Shown piece by piece: positions 1 through 6,381 of a stretch of 28,707 nt of DNA. The DNA comes from a virus: the IMG/VR virus record IMGVR_UViG_3300005056_000021, positions 1 to 28,707 of that record; one strand, 5' to 3'. Position 1 is the stretch's first letter. Each line of letters starts with the position of its first letter. A model generated the notes under the pieces. That model did not search any database. It was not told where the DNA came from and was given only the letters and a program-made list of their open reading frames with translations. Both the position numbers and the translations under genes were made by a program.

Positions 1-335
1 TTGTCTGCTAATGATGCTTCTAGTATTCCACTAGGATGGTTGTGGGTTAATATCACAGCAGCAGCATTTAATTCAAGAGCTAGCTTTGCAACTTCTCTTG
101 GGTATACAGCAGCAGCATTGATAGTGCCTTGAAACATTATGTTGAACTCTATTAAGTTATGTTGGTTATCTAAGAATAAGACACCAAAATTCTCACGAGT
201 ACAAGATGCTAATTGTAATTGACAATACTGTCGGGTTATGTCTGAGCTAGTAGCTGTTAAAGTACTAACTAGGAGCTTACCCTCAAGTATACGTATTGCT
301 TTATTGATTGCTCTAGATTCTTTATCTGATAGCAT
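1..335 (-). CDS. RadC-like JAB-domain protein (3' end outside window)
   Basis: This gene is incomplete: 111 codons are visible before the left edge. It starts at ATG 335, preceded by AGGAG with 6 nt spacing. The visible protein has a helical N-terminus, then a stretch matching the RadC/JAB metalloprotease-like fold (LDNQHNLIEF, then INAAAVYPREVAKLALEL), and the metal-site signature THNHPSG followed by S-x2-D in SLAD. In the family, H-x-H and the downstream S/D residues bind zinc. Bacterial RadC proteins and phage or plasmid relatives are often found near DNA-metabolism genes, but their biochemical role is unsettled. The N-terminus looks too short for the helix-hairpin-helix region of chromosomal RadC, so this is probably the short phage/plasmid type. 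The family call is firm; the function is unknown. Confidence 0.85.
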   Translation of the reverse strand, partial: MLSDKESRAINKAIRILEGKLLVSTLTATSSDITRQYCQLQLASCTRENFGVLFLDNQHNLIEFNIMFQGTINAAAVYPREVAKLALELNAAAVILTHNHPSGILEASLAD

Positions 336-358
336 AGGTTTCTCCTAAGTTAAGTTAT

Positions 359-445
359 TATACCTATATGAATGAGTTAGAATTATGAATATGACTAGTA
401 TTCAATATAGAGTCGTCCGTAGACTAACTCATTCATATAGGTATA
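359..445. repeat. 22-bp perfect inverted repeat with 43-nt loop
   Basis: Arms 359-380 and 424-445 are perfect reverse complements over 22 bp; their inner ends read ATGAATGAGTTAG and CTAACTCATTCAT. The 43-nt loop contains its own small inverted repeat, GAATA-n7-TATTC. The element lies just upstream of the RadC-like start codon, so in a minus-strand transcript it would form a very stable 5' leader hairpin. No T-run follows either arm, which argues against a simple Rho-independent terminator. An RNase III-type processing site, as between T7 early genes, a translation-control leader, or a protein or replication site are possible. Confidence 0.8.
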
Positions 446-746
446 GGTATTTATTAAGGCTATCACGTGCCTTACAACGTCAACCAAGTATTGAGCTTGA
501 TAGAATGTAGTGGTTATTTTAAGGTGTGCTCAAGTTTAGCCCAACACCAGTAGTTACTTATCACTACCAAGCCTTAGTACTAGCCTACTGAGCAACAACT
601 TATGTTGTATTAACTCAGACGTACCCGTCAATGGGAACACTTACTAGCTCACTACAGCTTTCGCCTTATCTTCCCTAACTCTTTGAGTCAGACTGATGTA
701 GTTTATTGTACGCTCCCTAGGGAGAATCCGTTTAAATCTTTTGAAC
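446..746. other. Gene-free stretch
   Basis: About 300 bp lies between the inverted repeat and the end of the interrupted zinc-ribbon ORF. I see no ORF with a usable ribosome binding site on either strand, no tRNA-like T-loop and no clear terminator. The only notable element is the promoter-like sequence at 710-736, which is annotated separately. Confidence 0.6.
710..736 (-). promoter_or_regulatory. Promoter-like element D, diverged member of the repeat family
   Basis: Read on the minus strand the core is ATTCTCCCTAGGGAGCGT. It matches 14 of 18 positions of element A at 1987-2013 (ATACTCTCTAGGTAGAGT) and is also preceded by TTTAA. The centre CTCCCTAGGG plus AG is a perfect 12-bp palindrome. 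It lies just after the interrupted zinc-ribbon ORF and would read toward the RadC-like gene. By analogy with phage-polymerase promoters it could be a start site for the 700-aa RNA polymerase encoded at 2325-4427. A palindromic protein-binding site is the alternative. Confidence 0.4.
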
Positions 747-998
747 TTAGTTGTTAATTCTAACTAGCATCTTACCTTTGAACTCGTCCATACGGTAAGG
801 TATCTTGTTAGAGGCTAAGAAGTGCAAGTAAGCCCGTTTATCAGCAAGTGACCAATCAGTAGTATCCCAAGATGCTGCTTGAGTCGTTCTACCATTCTAC
901 CAATACTCACATATGTTGCAATAACGGTCGTTCCAAGCAGTACCCAAGGTAGTATTACAGCAAGGGCATACGTGTTCTGTTTCTCTATTTAAGTTCAT
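747..998 (-). pseudogene. Small zinc-ribbon ORF interrupted by an in-frame amber codon
   Basis: ATG 998 overlaps the stop of the upstream 105-aa gene as TAATG. The first 33 codons hold a zinc-binding pattern, CPCC then YCNIC, and end in EYW followed by TAG at 899-897. The same frame then stays open for 49 more codons to TAA at 747-749, with protein-like composition (SWDTTDWSLADKRAYLHFLA). It therefore looks like an 83-codon gene with one nonsense codon in the middle. A single base change (CAG or TGG to TAG) would explain it. Readthrough is possible, as is a functional 33-aa product. TAG is a genuine stop elsewhere in the window (polymerase, capsid, spike), so code reassignment is not supported. 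Confidence 0.55.
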
Positions 999-1315
999 TA
1001 TCTGAATCTCCTTGCTTTAGTCAATCCAACTAACTTATCAGTATTCATAAATCTTATATGACACTTCATAGTTCTGTATAGCCTATCTAGTACAGTAGCA
1101 TTATCCTCGTAAAAGATATTACTCAGTACATCATTACATAGCTTATGTGACTTGATAGGGCAGTATTTGTCTGTAAATTCACATAGTAAAGACAGGATAA
1201 GTTGTTGGTTAGTACTGCTACCAGTCATATAAAACCTACGTATATAAGACTCCAAGCGTTTGTCAGGGTTTAACGATTTACAAGCTCGTACTAATAATTG
1301 TTCATGTTTGTTCAT
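998..1315 (-). CDS. Hypothetical protein, 105 aa
   Basis: I do not recognise this protein. It is basic and mostly helical in appearance, with several Cys and His residues (C12, C45, C52, C60, C85) but no clear zinc-finger spacing. It ends in a strongly basic tail, LTKARRFR. The start at 1315 has only a weak purine stretch upstream (AGAGAA). The gene is coupled by TAATG to the interrupted zinc-ribbon ORF downstream, suggesting the two were translated together. It lies downstream of the promoter-like cluster at 1987-2120 and would be the first gene transcribed from it, which fits a non-structural role. Confidence 0.65.
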   Translation of the reverse strand: MNKHEQLLVRACKSLNPDKRLESYIRRFYMTGSSTNQQLILSLLCEFTDKYCPIKSHKLCNDVLSNIFYEDNATVLDRLYRTMKCHIRFMNTDKLVGLTKARRFR

Positions 1316-1384
1316 AGGTATTCTCTATAGGTTAAATGTAAGCTCCACAGAGCCTGTGCTATGTAGGACTACCGAATGTACGTA

Positions 1385-1432
1385 GTAGTATGAATAAGTA
1401 GCAAGTACTGGAAATTGACCGCTACTTACTAC
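1385..1432. repeat. Bulged inverted repeat
   Basis: GTAGTA (1385-1390) plus AAGTAGC (1396-1402) pairs with GCTACTTACTAC (1421-1432), leaving a 5-nt bulge on one arm and an 18-nt loop. It lies about 70 nt upstream of the 105-aa gene at 998-1315, in what would be its leader RNA. A processing or structural role is an inference. Confidence 0.4.
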
Positions 1433-1986
1433 ATAGTGTTTTGCTCATTCTTAGTGTGTGACCAGTAATTGCATAATAACTAGGTTAGCTTATAGATACA
1501 CACTATGTCAGAGTAGGTCTTCATTAGTACTATATATTAGGTTAGTAACAAGTATCTGTAACATCATGTCTATGTATGACTATGACACTATACCCACCTC
1601 AATAATAAAGAATGGGTCTTGCTAGGTTGGTAAGTGGACAAATTAGTAGGTGTTTATGTCACATAACTACTTATGTACGGGTAACAGTTGCTAAGTATTA
1701 CCTGATTATGGCTTGGTAGCTTGCCGACCTATGCACGACCTTCTACCTTACCAAGACCTATCTTGACTTGTTAGACCTCCGTATACCAATAAGTAACTAT
1801 CATCCCACACCAACTACCCATATTCACGGGATACTTACCTAGTTACTGCCCATATTGTCCTAGGACTGCCCAGACTCTACGTGGTCTATAGCCTAACAGT
1901 GCTAGCAAGTGCGACCTATTGCCTAACAATGTCAGACCTATTCTTTATAGTATCCCCACATTGTTATAACAGCACTAGACCTAGCT

Positions 1987-2013
1987 ACTCTACCTAGAGA
2001 GTATACATTAATA
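1987..2013 (-). promoter_or_regulatory. Promoter-like element A (probable phage RNA polymerase promoter)
   Basis: The minus-strand core is ATACTCTCTAGGTAGAGT, preceded by an AT-rich TTAATGT. It is one of three near-identical copies spaced 50 and 57 bp apart in otherwise unrelated sequence. Length (about 25 bp), an asymmetric core ending in CTA-GG, and the flanking T/A-rich left half resemble promoters of T7-type polymerases (T7 core ACTCACTATAGGG), although the match is partial. All copies face the same way, away from the polymerase gene and toward 1315-1. The repeat is directly visible; the promoter role is inferred. Confidence 0.6.
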
Positions 2014-2036
2014 GGATTTAACAAGCTGTTGCTCAT

Positions 2037-2063
2037 ACCCTACCTAGAGAGTATTCATTTAAA
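2037..2063 (-). promoter_or_regulatory. Promoter-like element B
   Basis: The minus-strand core is ATACTCTCTAGGTAGGGT, preceded by TTTAAATGA. It differs from element A at a single position across the 18-nt core. It has the same orientation and sits in the same gene-free region. It may be a tandem start site for the single-subunit RNA polymerase, giving strong transcription toward the left end of the window. Confidence 0.6.
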
Positions 2064-2093
2064 GTCTACTATGCAAGTCAGTCAGTCAAGACT

Positions 2094-2120
2094 ACTCTAC
2101 CTAGATAGAATTCATTAAAC
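2094..2120 (-). promoter_or_regulatory. Promoter-like element C
   Basis: The minus-strand core is ATTCTATCTAGGTAGAGT, preceded by TTTAATGA. It differs from element A at two core positions. It is the first of the three copies met after the polymerase gene ends at 2325. Strict conservation of CTAGGTAG with a variable left half is what one expects of a protein-recognised start site. Confidence 0.55.
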
Positions 2121-2324
2121 CTTCTCTTGACCTTTCTTGTCACAAGGGAGGAACGACCGCTATGTTTTAAACCTATTATAAATCTTTCTATCTATCTATC
2201 CAACCTACTAGCCTATCAGTAGGGAATTCTCCGCAGCCGCTACAGACTCGTGGTAACTAATGGTTTGCTAAGGAATAACTAGATAACCTCTACGTGAGGC
2301 TACCTAGCTTGTACTACTTACTAA

Positions 2325-4427
2325 CTACTTAGCGAAGTAGAAAGCACCGTCTTTCTTACCAAGAGTATCAATCATCTCTGATAAGTACTTACCTTCAAAC
2401 TTAGGCATACGTCTACGGTTAGTAGTTGCTCTGAATTGATTCTGGTTCATAACCTTATGACCATCATCATTAGTCATCTTGTTAGCTGCATCAAAGTACA
2501 TACCCAAGATGTCCAAGCCCATTGGGAAGTCATTGCTACGAGTGTTCTCACCCATACCAAACAACACTTGGTAAGACCAGATAACAGCTTGCTCTAACAA
2601 GTGCATCTCTGTAACATTAACTCTGAAACAGTCATGTACTGAGATGATGTGCTTAGCACCAAGTCTATGTAACTTAGCAACAATTAGTCTAGCCATCAAT
2701 GCATCAGTAGCTTGTATCATGTTAACGAAACCAGTACGTGCAAAGTCCTCAGTGTTAGTAGCTTGAGTCTTCAACTGGAAGTTCATGAACTTGTAGCTAC
2801 CTACTTCGATATCATACAATGGTGTGTCATAACTCATTACTTCATTCAAGGCATTAACCTTAACTTTGTAATTCATCTCAACACGGAATCCATCAGGCAT
2901 GCAATGTAATACACGACCTGTCAAGTGTGAACCGTAGTCTTTGATAGCTTTACGTACCATAGACATCTTGCCACCGAATGACTTAGATATAGCAGCATGG
3001 AAGCCTTTAGCCATTGCCTCACTAACTGAGAACTCAGGCTTATCAGAAGCTTTATCCTGTAACACCAACTTCATAGCATCTACTGAGTTAGTCTTGAAAG
3101 CTTGCTCTAGCATCTCACCTTTGTAAGTATTACCCATTAGTAAGCCTAGTAGCTCAAACTGTTCAGCTTTACACAAGCTAGCGATGTCTTGGAATGCAGC
3201 CCAACCTTGACCATAGAAGATACCCATGTATGACTTCTTGATACCACCACGAGATAGTTCACCAATGTCATTAGCTAGTAATGATTGACTACCTAACCAG
3301 TACGCATCCTTACCATCATCTACTGACTTGAATCCACAAGCAGCAGCTATGTCTCTATCACCTACCATTAAGGCAGCTAACTGAGGACCTGAACACTTAG
3401 CATCTAAGCCAACTGCCATCCCAATGTATGGAGTGTTGCCAGCTTGTAACTCACGCATGATACGACATGCTTTGATGAATGACCAAGGCTTCTTAACTGC
3501 TGTTATGTTACCTTCAACACAAGCAACAACAAATGCTACCTCACCCATCTCTTTTATCATCTTAGCATGTGCAGCGATTGTACCCTTGCCACCACTTACC
3601 ATGTCTTCTATCTCAGCCATGATATGCTTCTTAACCATCTTCACATCATAGTCAGTAGGTACGCCAACTAAGTCCATCAATGCACGACTTCTATCACTTG
3701 ATTGACCATTCGGTCCATGACAAGCTGCTTGGTACATACGACCGCGTCTATCACCTTTGAACTCTGACTTGTACGCCTTAGTACTGTCCATACGTTCACA
3801 ACCAGCTATTACATAGCCTTCTGCATCTTCATGCTTACCATTGAGTTCTATCAAGGCTGCATTCACTTCACGAGCTACATTCAGGATATGGTCATCCACT
3901 GTATATTCAGTAGCTTCTAGTGCATGGATAGCCTCTCTGAATAGAGCGCTGTCTTGCTTAACATCTGAGTAGTTGAATCTACGTTCTATTGACTCAGTAG
4001 TAGGAGCATATGCCTCTTGACGTAGACTACATAGGTAGATGAAGCGTTCACCAATGGTGTCTTCCTCAGTGATGTACTTAGCCTCTAGCAGTGCACTCAT
4101 TACTAGTACTGCTTGTACCTCATGGTTCATATCAAGGTCTTTCCACTTAACTGCCTTATTGTCTCTACGTATTACTGGATTGGTTCTTAGTAAGTTATCA
4201 CCAAACTCTTCAATGAATTGGTCTTCATCATCCATGTAATCAATAGCTGCATCAACGAATGATGTTGCGACTTGCATACATACGATTGGTGTTAGGTTGT
4301 AATGGAACAACTCAGCTGCCATAGTTGATACTAGAGCAGATGCGTTAATGTCTTGCATGTTGATTGTGTTCATAGTTGAAGCCTCGTTAGTTGTGTTAGT
4401 AGTTGAGTTAGTTGTTGCGTTAGTCAT
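2325..4427 (-). CDS. T7-like single-subunit DNA-dependent RNA polymerase
   Basis: This 700-aa protein carries the T7/mitochondrial-type polymerase motifs. DRRGRMY (226-232) matches the DWRGRVY region of T7. Motif A is GLDAKCSGPQ with D342, the first metal-binding Asp. Motif B is R393-x3-K397-x7-Y405-G406, exactly the spacing of T7 R627, K631, Y639 and G640. Motif C is SVHDCF with D599, the second metal-binding Asp. All catalytic residues are present. It is about 180 aa shorter than T7 polymerase (883 aa), mostly N-terminal to motif A, and begins with a Thr/Asn-rich low-complexity stretch. It should transcribe phage genes from dedicated promoters; the repeats at 1987-2120 and 710-736 are candidates. 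It ends in TAG. Its partner factors are unknown. Confidence 0.93.
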   Translation of the reverse strand: MTNATTNSTTNTTNEASTMNTINMQDINASALVSTMAAELFHYNLTPIVCMQVATSFVDAAIDYMDDEDQFIEEFGDNLLRTNPVIRRDNKAVKWKDLDMNHEVQAVLVMSALLEAKYITEEDTIGERFIYLCSLRQEAYAPTTESIERRFNYSDVKQDSALFREAIHALEATEYTVDDHILNVAREVNAALIELNGKHEDAEGYVIAGCERMDSTKAYKSEFKGDRRGRMYQAACHGPNGQSSDRSRALMDLVGVPTDYDVKMVKKHIMAEIEDMVSGGKGTIAAHAKMIKEMGEVAFVVACVEGNITAVKKPWSFIKACRIMRELQAGNTPYIGMAVGLDAKCSGPQLAALMVGDRDIAAACGFKSVDDGKDAYWLGSQSLLANDIGELSRGGIKKSYMGIFYGQGWAAFQDIASLCKAEQFELLGLLMGNTYKGEMLEQAFKTNSVDAMKLVLQDKASDKPEFSVSEAMAKGFHAAISKSFGGKMSMVRKAIKDYGSHLTGRVLHCMPDGFRVEMNYKVKVNALNEVMSYDTPLYDIEVGSYKFMNFQLKTQATNTEDFARTGFVNMIQATDALMARLIVAKLHRLGAKHIISVHDCFRVNVTEMHLLEQAVIWSYQVLFGMGENTRSNDFPMGLDILGMYFDAANKMTNDDGHKVMNQNQFRATTNRRRMPKFEGKYLSEMIDTLGKKDGAFYFAK

Positions 4428-4454
4428 AAGTTTATCCTTTAGTTAAGTTAGTTG

Positions 4455-4541
4455 TTAGATGATTGCTATTGCAAACGTTGTTACAAGTAGAGAACCATAT
4501 GAAACTCCACGAATGATGTTGTTGATACTAATGTAAAACAT
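4455..4541 (-). CDS. 28-aa hydrophobic leader peptide upstream of the RNA polymerase
   Basis: ATG 4541 is preceded by AAGGTG with about 7 nt spacing. The 28-codon ORF ends in TAA 27 nt before the polymerase start. The product (start MFYISINNIIRG, end LLVTTFAIAII) is hydrophobic enough to span a membrane once. The ribosome binding site is better than for most chance ORFs of this size, and the position directly before the polymerase suggests co-transcription. It may be a small membrane protein or a translational leader. A chance ORF in AT-rich DNA cannot be excluded. Confidence 0.4.
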   Translation of the reverse strand: MFYISINNIIRGVSYGSLLVTTFAIAII

Positions 4542-5180
4542 ATATGTACACCTTAGATTAAATAGAATGTAAAGAAGAACAAGAGACTCCTTTATACACC
4601 TGACTCCCTAAGCGCGGCAAGCACATCTGCCACATATATATTATTTATTATAACTATCAATCAACTACCTAGTCCGTAATCCAACAACCAACTAACTAAA
4701 CTCTCCCTACTCACACACTAAATTCTAACTAGCTTCCTATATAATATTATTTAGCCAGCGTAGCTGTCACCTTTAGGTGCCATCAACTAAAGTTCTAGCT
4801 AGTATAATAATAATTACTAGGTAGTTTACTCGTTATAGTCTAGGTAGTCCGTAGTATTGCACCATATATCAGGTAATAATAAGGGTTTAAATAGCCCAAA
4901 TCAGCCCATACTGAGGCTTTAAATTGAATCCCAAGCCAATATATTCCTCATAAATAGGGCTTAAAATAGGGCATTTGAGCGCCTAAATAATATTATATTG
5001 TGCTGGATAGTGGTCATTCAATCATGTAATAAGAGGCGCAAAAGCCTTAAAACGAAAGGAATTGGCTCTTTAAAGAACTTTCTCTATACAAATAAGCCAA
5101 TGTACAGGAATTAGGAAAATGCTTTAAAAAGCCCACTCAAAGCCATTTCTAGCTTCAAGTGAGAATTATTATGTTACTGG
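4542..5180. other. Gene-poor AT-rich intergenic region between tail and polymerase genes
   Basis: About 640 bp has no ORF longer than about 10 codons that I would accept. It holds two copies of the palindrome ATAATATTAT (near 4741 and 4987), a hairpin CACCTTTAGGTG (near 4769-4780), many short AGCCC/GGGCT words between 4890 and 4975, and CTAGGTAG octamers on the minus strand at 4665-4672 and on the plus strand at 4817-4824 and 4840-4847. TAGTCCGTA occurs next to two of these octamers. A promoter for the polymerase gene or a replication origin would fit such a region, but neither is proven. Confidence 0.5.
5061..5101 (-). terminator. Possible terminator after the tail operon
   Basis: A 7-bp inverted repeat, ATTGGCT (5061-5067) with AGCCAAT (5095-5101), has a 27-nt loop that includes a CTTTAAAG palindrome. 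On the minus strand it is followed by TTCCTTTCGTTTT. It lies 80 nt after the last gene of the tail region, where transcription would be expected to stop. The large loop and broken T-run keep confidence low. Confidence 0.25.
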
Positions 5181-5482
5181 TTATAAAGTGCCTTTGTACT
5201 CTTCGTGAGGTTTACCATCACTAAGTAGTTCAGCTACTCTGTCTTCATAAGTATAACTAGTTACACCGTTAGCTAATAGGAAGGTAACTAGGTAGCTAAC
5301 TCCATCTTTAGTTTCTTTGAAGTCCAAGTCACAATACTTAGAGTTTAATAAACGGTCACGAATGACTAATGCTTTAGTATCTTCCCATCTAGGATAAGTA
5401 CCTCTTCATCAACACTAAACCGTTTCTGCATTGAACCTACTGTAATTATTCTTACAGGAGTATCTACTTTAAATACTAACAT
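5181..5482 (-). pseudogene. Frameshifted paralogue of the 100-aa propeller-partner gene
   Basis: ATG 5482 overlaps the stop of the upstream propeller gene (TAATG), with AAGGA 7 nt ahead. The first 33 codons align with the intact gene at 6719-7021 (shared RIITVGSMQKRF and EEVLILDG). At the GGG at 5386-5384 one base is missing, and the frame ends at TAG after 38 aa. In the -1 frame the similarity resumes at once (CDLDF, FLLANGVTSYT, EDRVAELLSDGKP, EEYKG) to TAA at 5181. Restoring one G gives exactly 100 codons, the length of the intact copy. It is most simply a recent one-base deletion or a sequencing error in a G run. Slippage or a programmed -1 shift could also make the full protein. Confidence 0.75.
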
Positions 5483-6381
5483 TACTTAATCCTTACATAT
5501 AGGGGTTGTCCAGAATCAGAGTTAGTCTTTGCAGTTGTAATACCAACAACCTCAAGCTTGTGAGAGATTAAGTGGAGTTCATCACTAGTTGTTATCTGCA
5601 AGACATTTCCATCACCAACAACAAAGCCAGCACCAGTTACAGGAGAGTTTGCTGTGTTGATAGCTACACCGATACGAATACCAGTTGTTTTATTGAAATC
5701 ATACCAATCACCATCAGAGTTCAAGATTAATAAGACATTCGAGTCGGTGTAGTCTGTTCCCATAGCAAATGGATTTGCAACACTTGTTGTGGCGAAAGAG
5801 AAACCTGTGTAAACGTAACTTGCATTGAACTGGTAAACAGTATCGTTAACAAATTCACTAACCCACCAGAATGTACCATCCCAATGTGCGCCACCTACAT
5901 TGTTTGGAGTATAGCCAGTGCTGATACTATCTCCTTGAACTTGTGAGCCTGTAGTATCAAAGATGTGATACTTACCACCAAAGTTACCCCAGACAACAAT
6001 GTCTCCATTGGTATCTATATCCATACCTGCCCAACCACCAGCAGACAAGGAATAAGTAAGCCCTGTTAAGGTATAGTTAGTTGTTTCATATTGATGTACT
6101 ATGTTAGCAGCACCCTCAAGTACCCAAATAAAACCACCTATCTGAACCATATCGTGAGTGTCACCAGCAAAGTCTCCTGTCCAATCTGCAAGTATACCCA
6201 TAAGTACACCAGAGGATAAAGCTGAACCAGCATCAGGGTATTCACTAGCAAGAGCTAAATTACCTGTCTTTAACCAAGTAGTCGCGCCCACCTCATATAA
6301 GATAGGAACTTGGTAGAAATCTTGTATGGAACCAATAAGGAAACCACCACCACCTTTAAAGAAGTCACTTGACTTACTCAT
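5482..6381 (-). CDS. Beta-propeller-like tail/receptor-binding candidate, second paralogue
   Basis: This 299-aa protein is related to the product of 7023-7901. Both have a short N-terminus ending in a Gly run (FFKGGGGFL here), a matching segment around WLKTG/WLRTG, internal HWDGTFWWV-type strands, and the same C-terminal ending (SGQPLYVRI here, NGRPVYLKV there). The repeats WDG-x-x-hydrophobic-W/V at about 40-residue spacing suggest propeller blades, but only one copy (HWDGTFWWVSE) is well kept here. Start 6381 has AAGGAG at 7 nt. It overlaps both neighbours by one base (TAATG). Position after the tail fibre suggests a virion tip or host-recognition role. No enzymatic motif was seen. Confidence 0.6.
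   Translation of the reverse strand: MSKSSDFFKGGGGFLIGSIQDFYQVPILYEVGATTWLKTGNLALASEYPDAGSALSSGVLMGILADWTGDFAGDTHDMVQIGGFIWVLEGAANIVHQYETTNYTLTGLTYSLSAGGWAGMDIDTNGDIVVWGNFGGKYHIFDTTGSQVQGDSISTGYTPNNVGGAHWDGTFWWVSEFVNDTVYQFNASYVYTGFSFATTSVANPFAMGTDYTDSNVLLILNSDGDWYDFNKTTGIRIGVAINTANSPVTGAGFVVGDGNVLQITTSDELHLISHKLEVVGITTAKTNSDSGQPLYVRIK

Larger units (their letters stand above)
1316..2324. other. Gene-free 1-kb region with repeats and hairpins
   Basis: About 1 kb without a credible gene is unusual for a phage this compact. Stops (TAG, TAA) occur at high density in all frames I followed, and no tRNA was recognised. It contains the three promoter-like elements at 1987-2120, a bulged inverted repeat at 1385-1432, a 9-bp inverted repeat (ACATAGTGT 1431-1439 with ACACTATGT 1500-1508), a short direct repeat (GCCTAACARTG then GACCTATT, at 1891-1920 and 1921-1942), and a CTAT tetranucleotide run near 2186-2199. 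The octamer CTAGGTAG recurs at 2300-2307 on the minus strand. Possible roles are a promoter/leader region, untranslated RNA, or replication or packaging sequences. Confidence 0.6.

Noticed and set aside
747-998. Stop-codon reassignment (TAG as an amino acid) suggested by the amber-interrupted ORF
   Set aside because: TAG ends the polymerase, spike, chaperone and coiled-coil genes at sensible lengths and is doubled after the capsid gene; no suppressor tRNA was seen.
1930-1962. Minus-strand GATACTATAAAGAA resembling an SP6-type promoter core
   Set aside because: Single occurrence, not part of the repeated family, and the match covers only the AT-rich core.
335-2324. tRNA genes in the gene-free stretches
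   Set aside because: No sequence with a T-loop consensus plus matching acceptor arms was found by eye on either strand.
4735-5000. ATAATATTAT palindromes resembling the TAATATTAC nick site of rolling-circle origins
   Set aside because: The match is a short AT palindrome expected by chance in this AT-rich stretch, the terminal C is missing, and no Rep gene is present.
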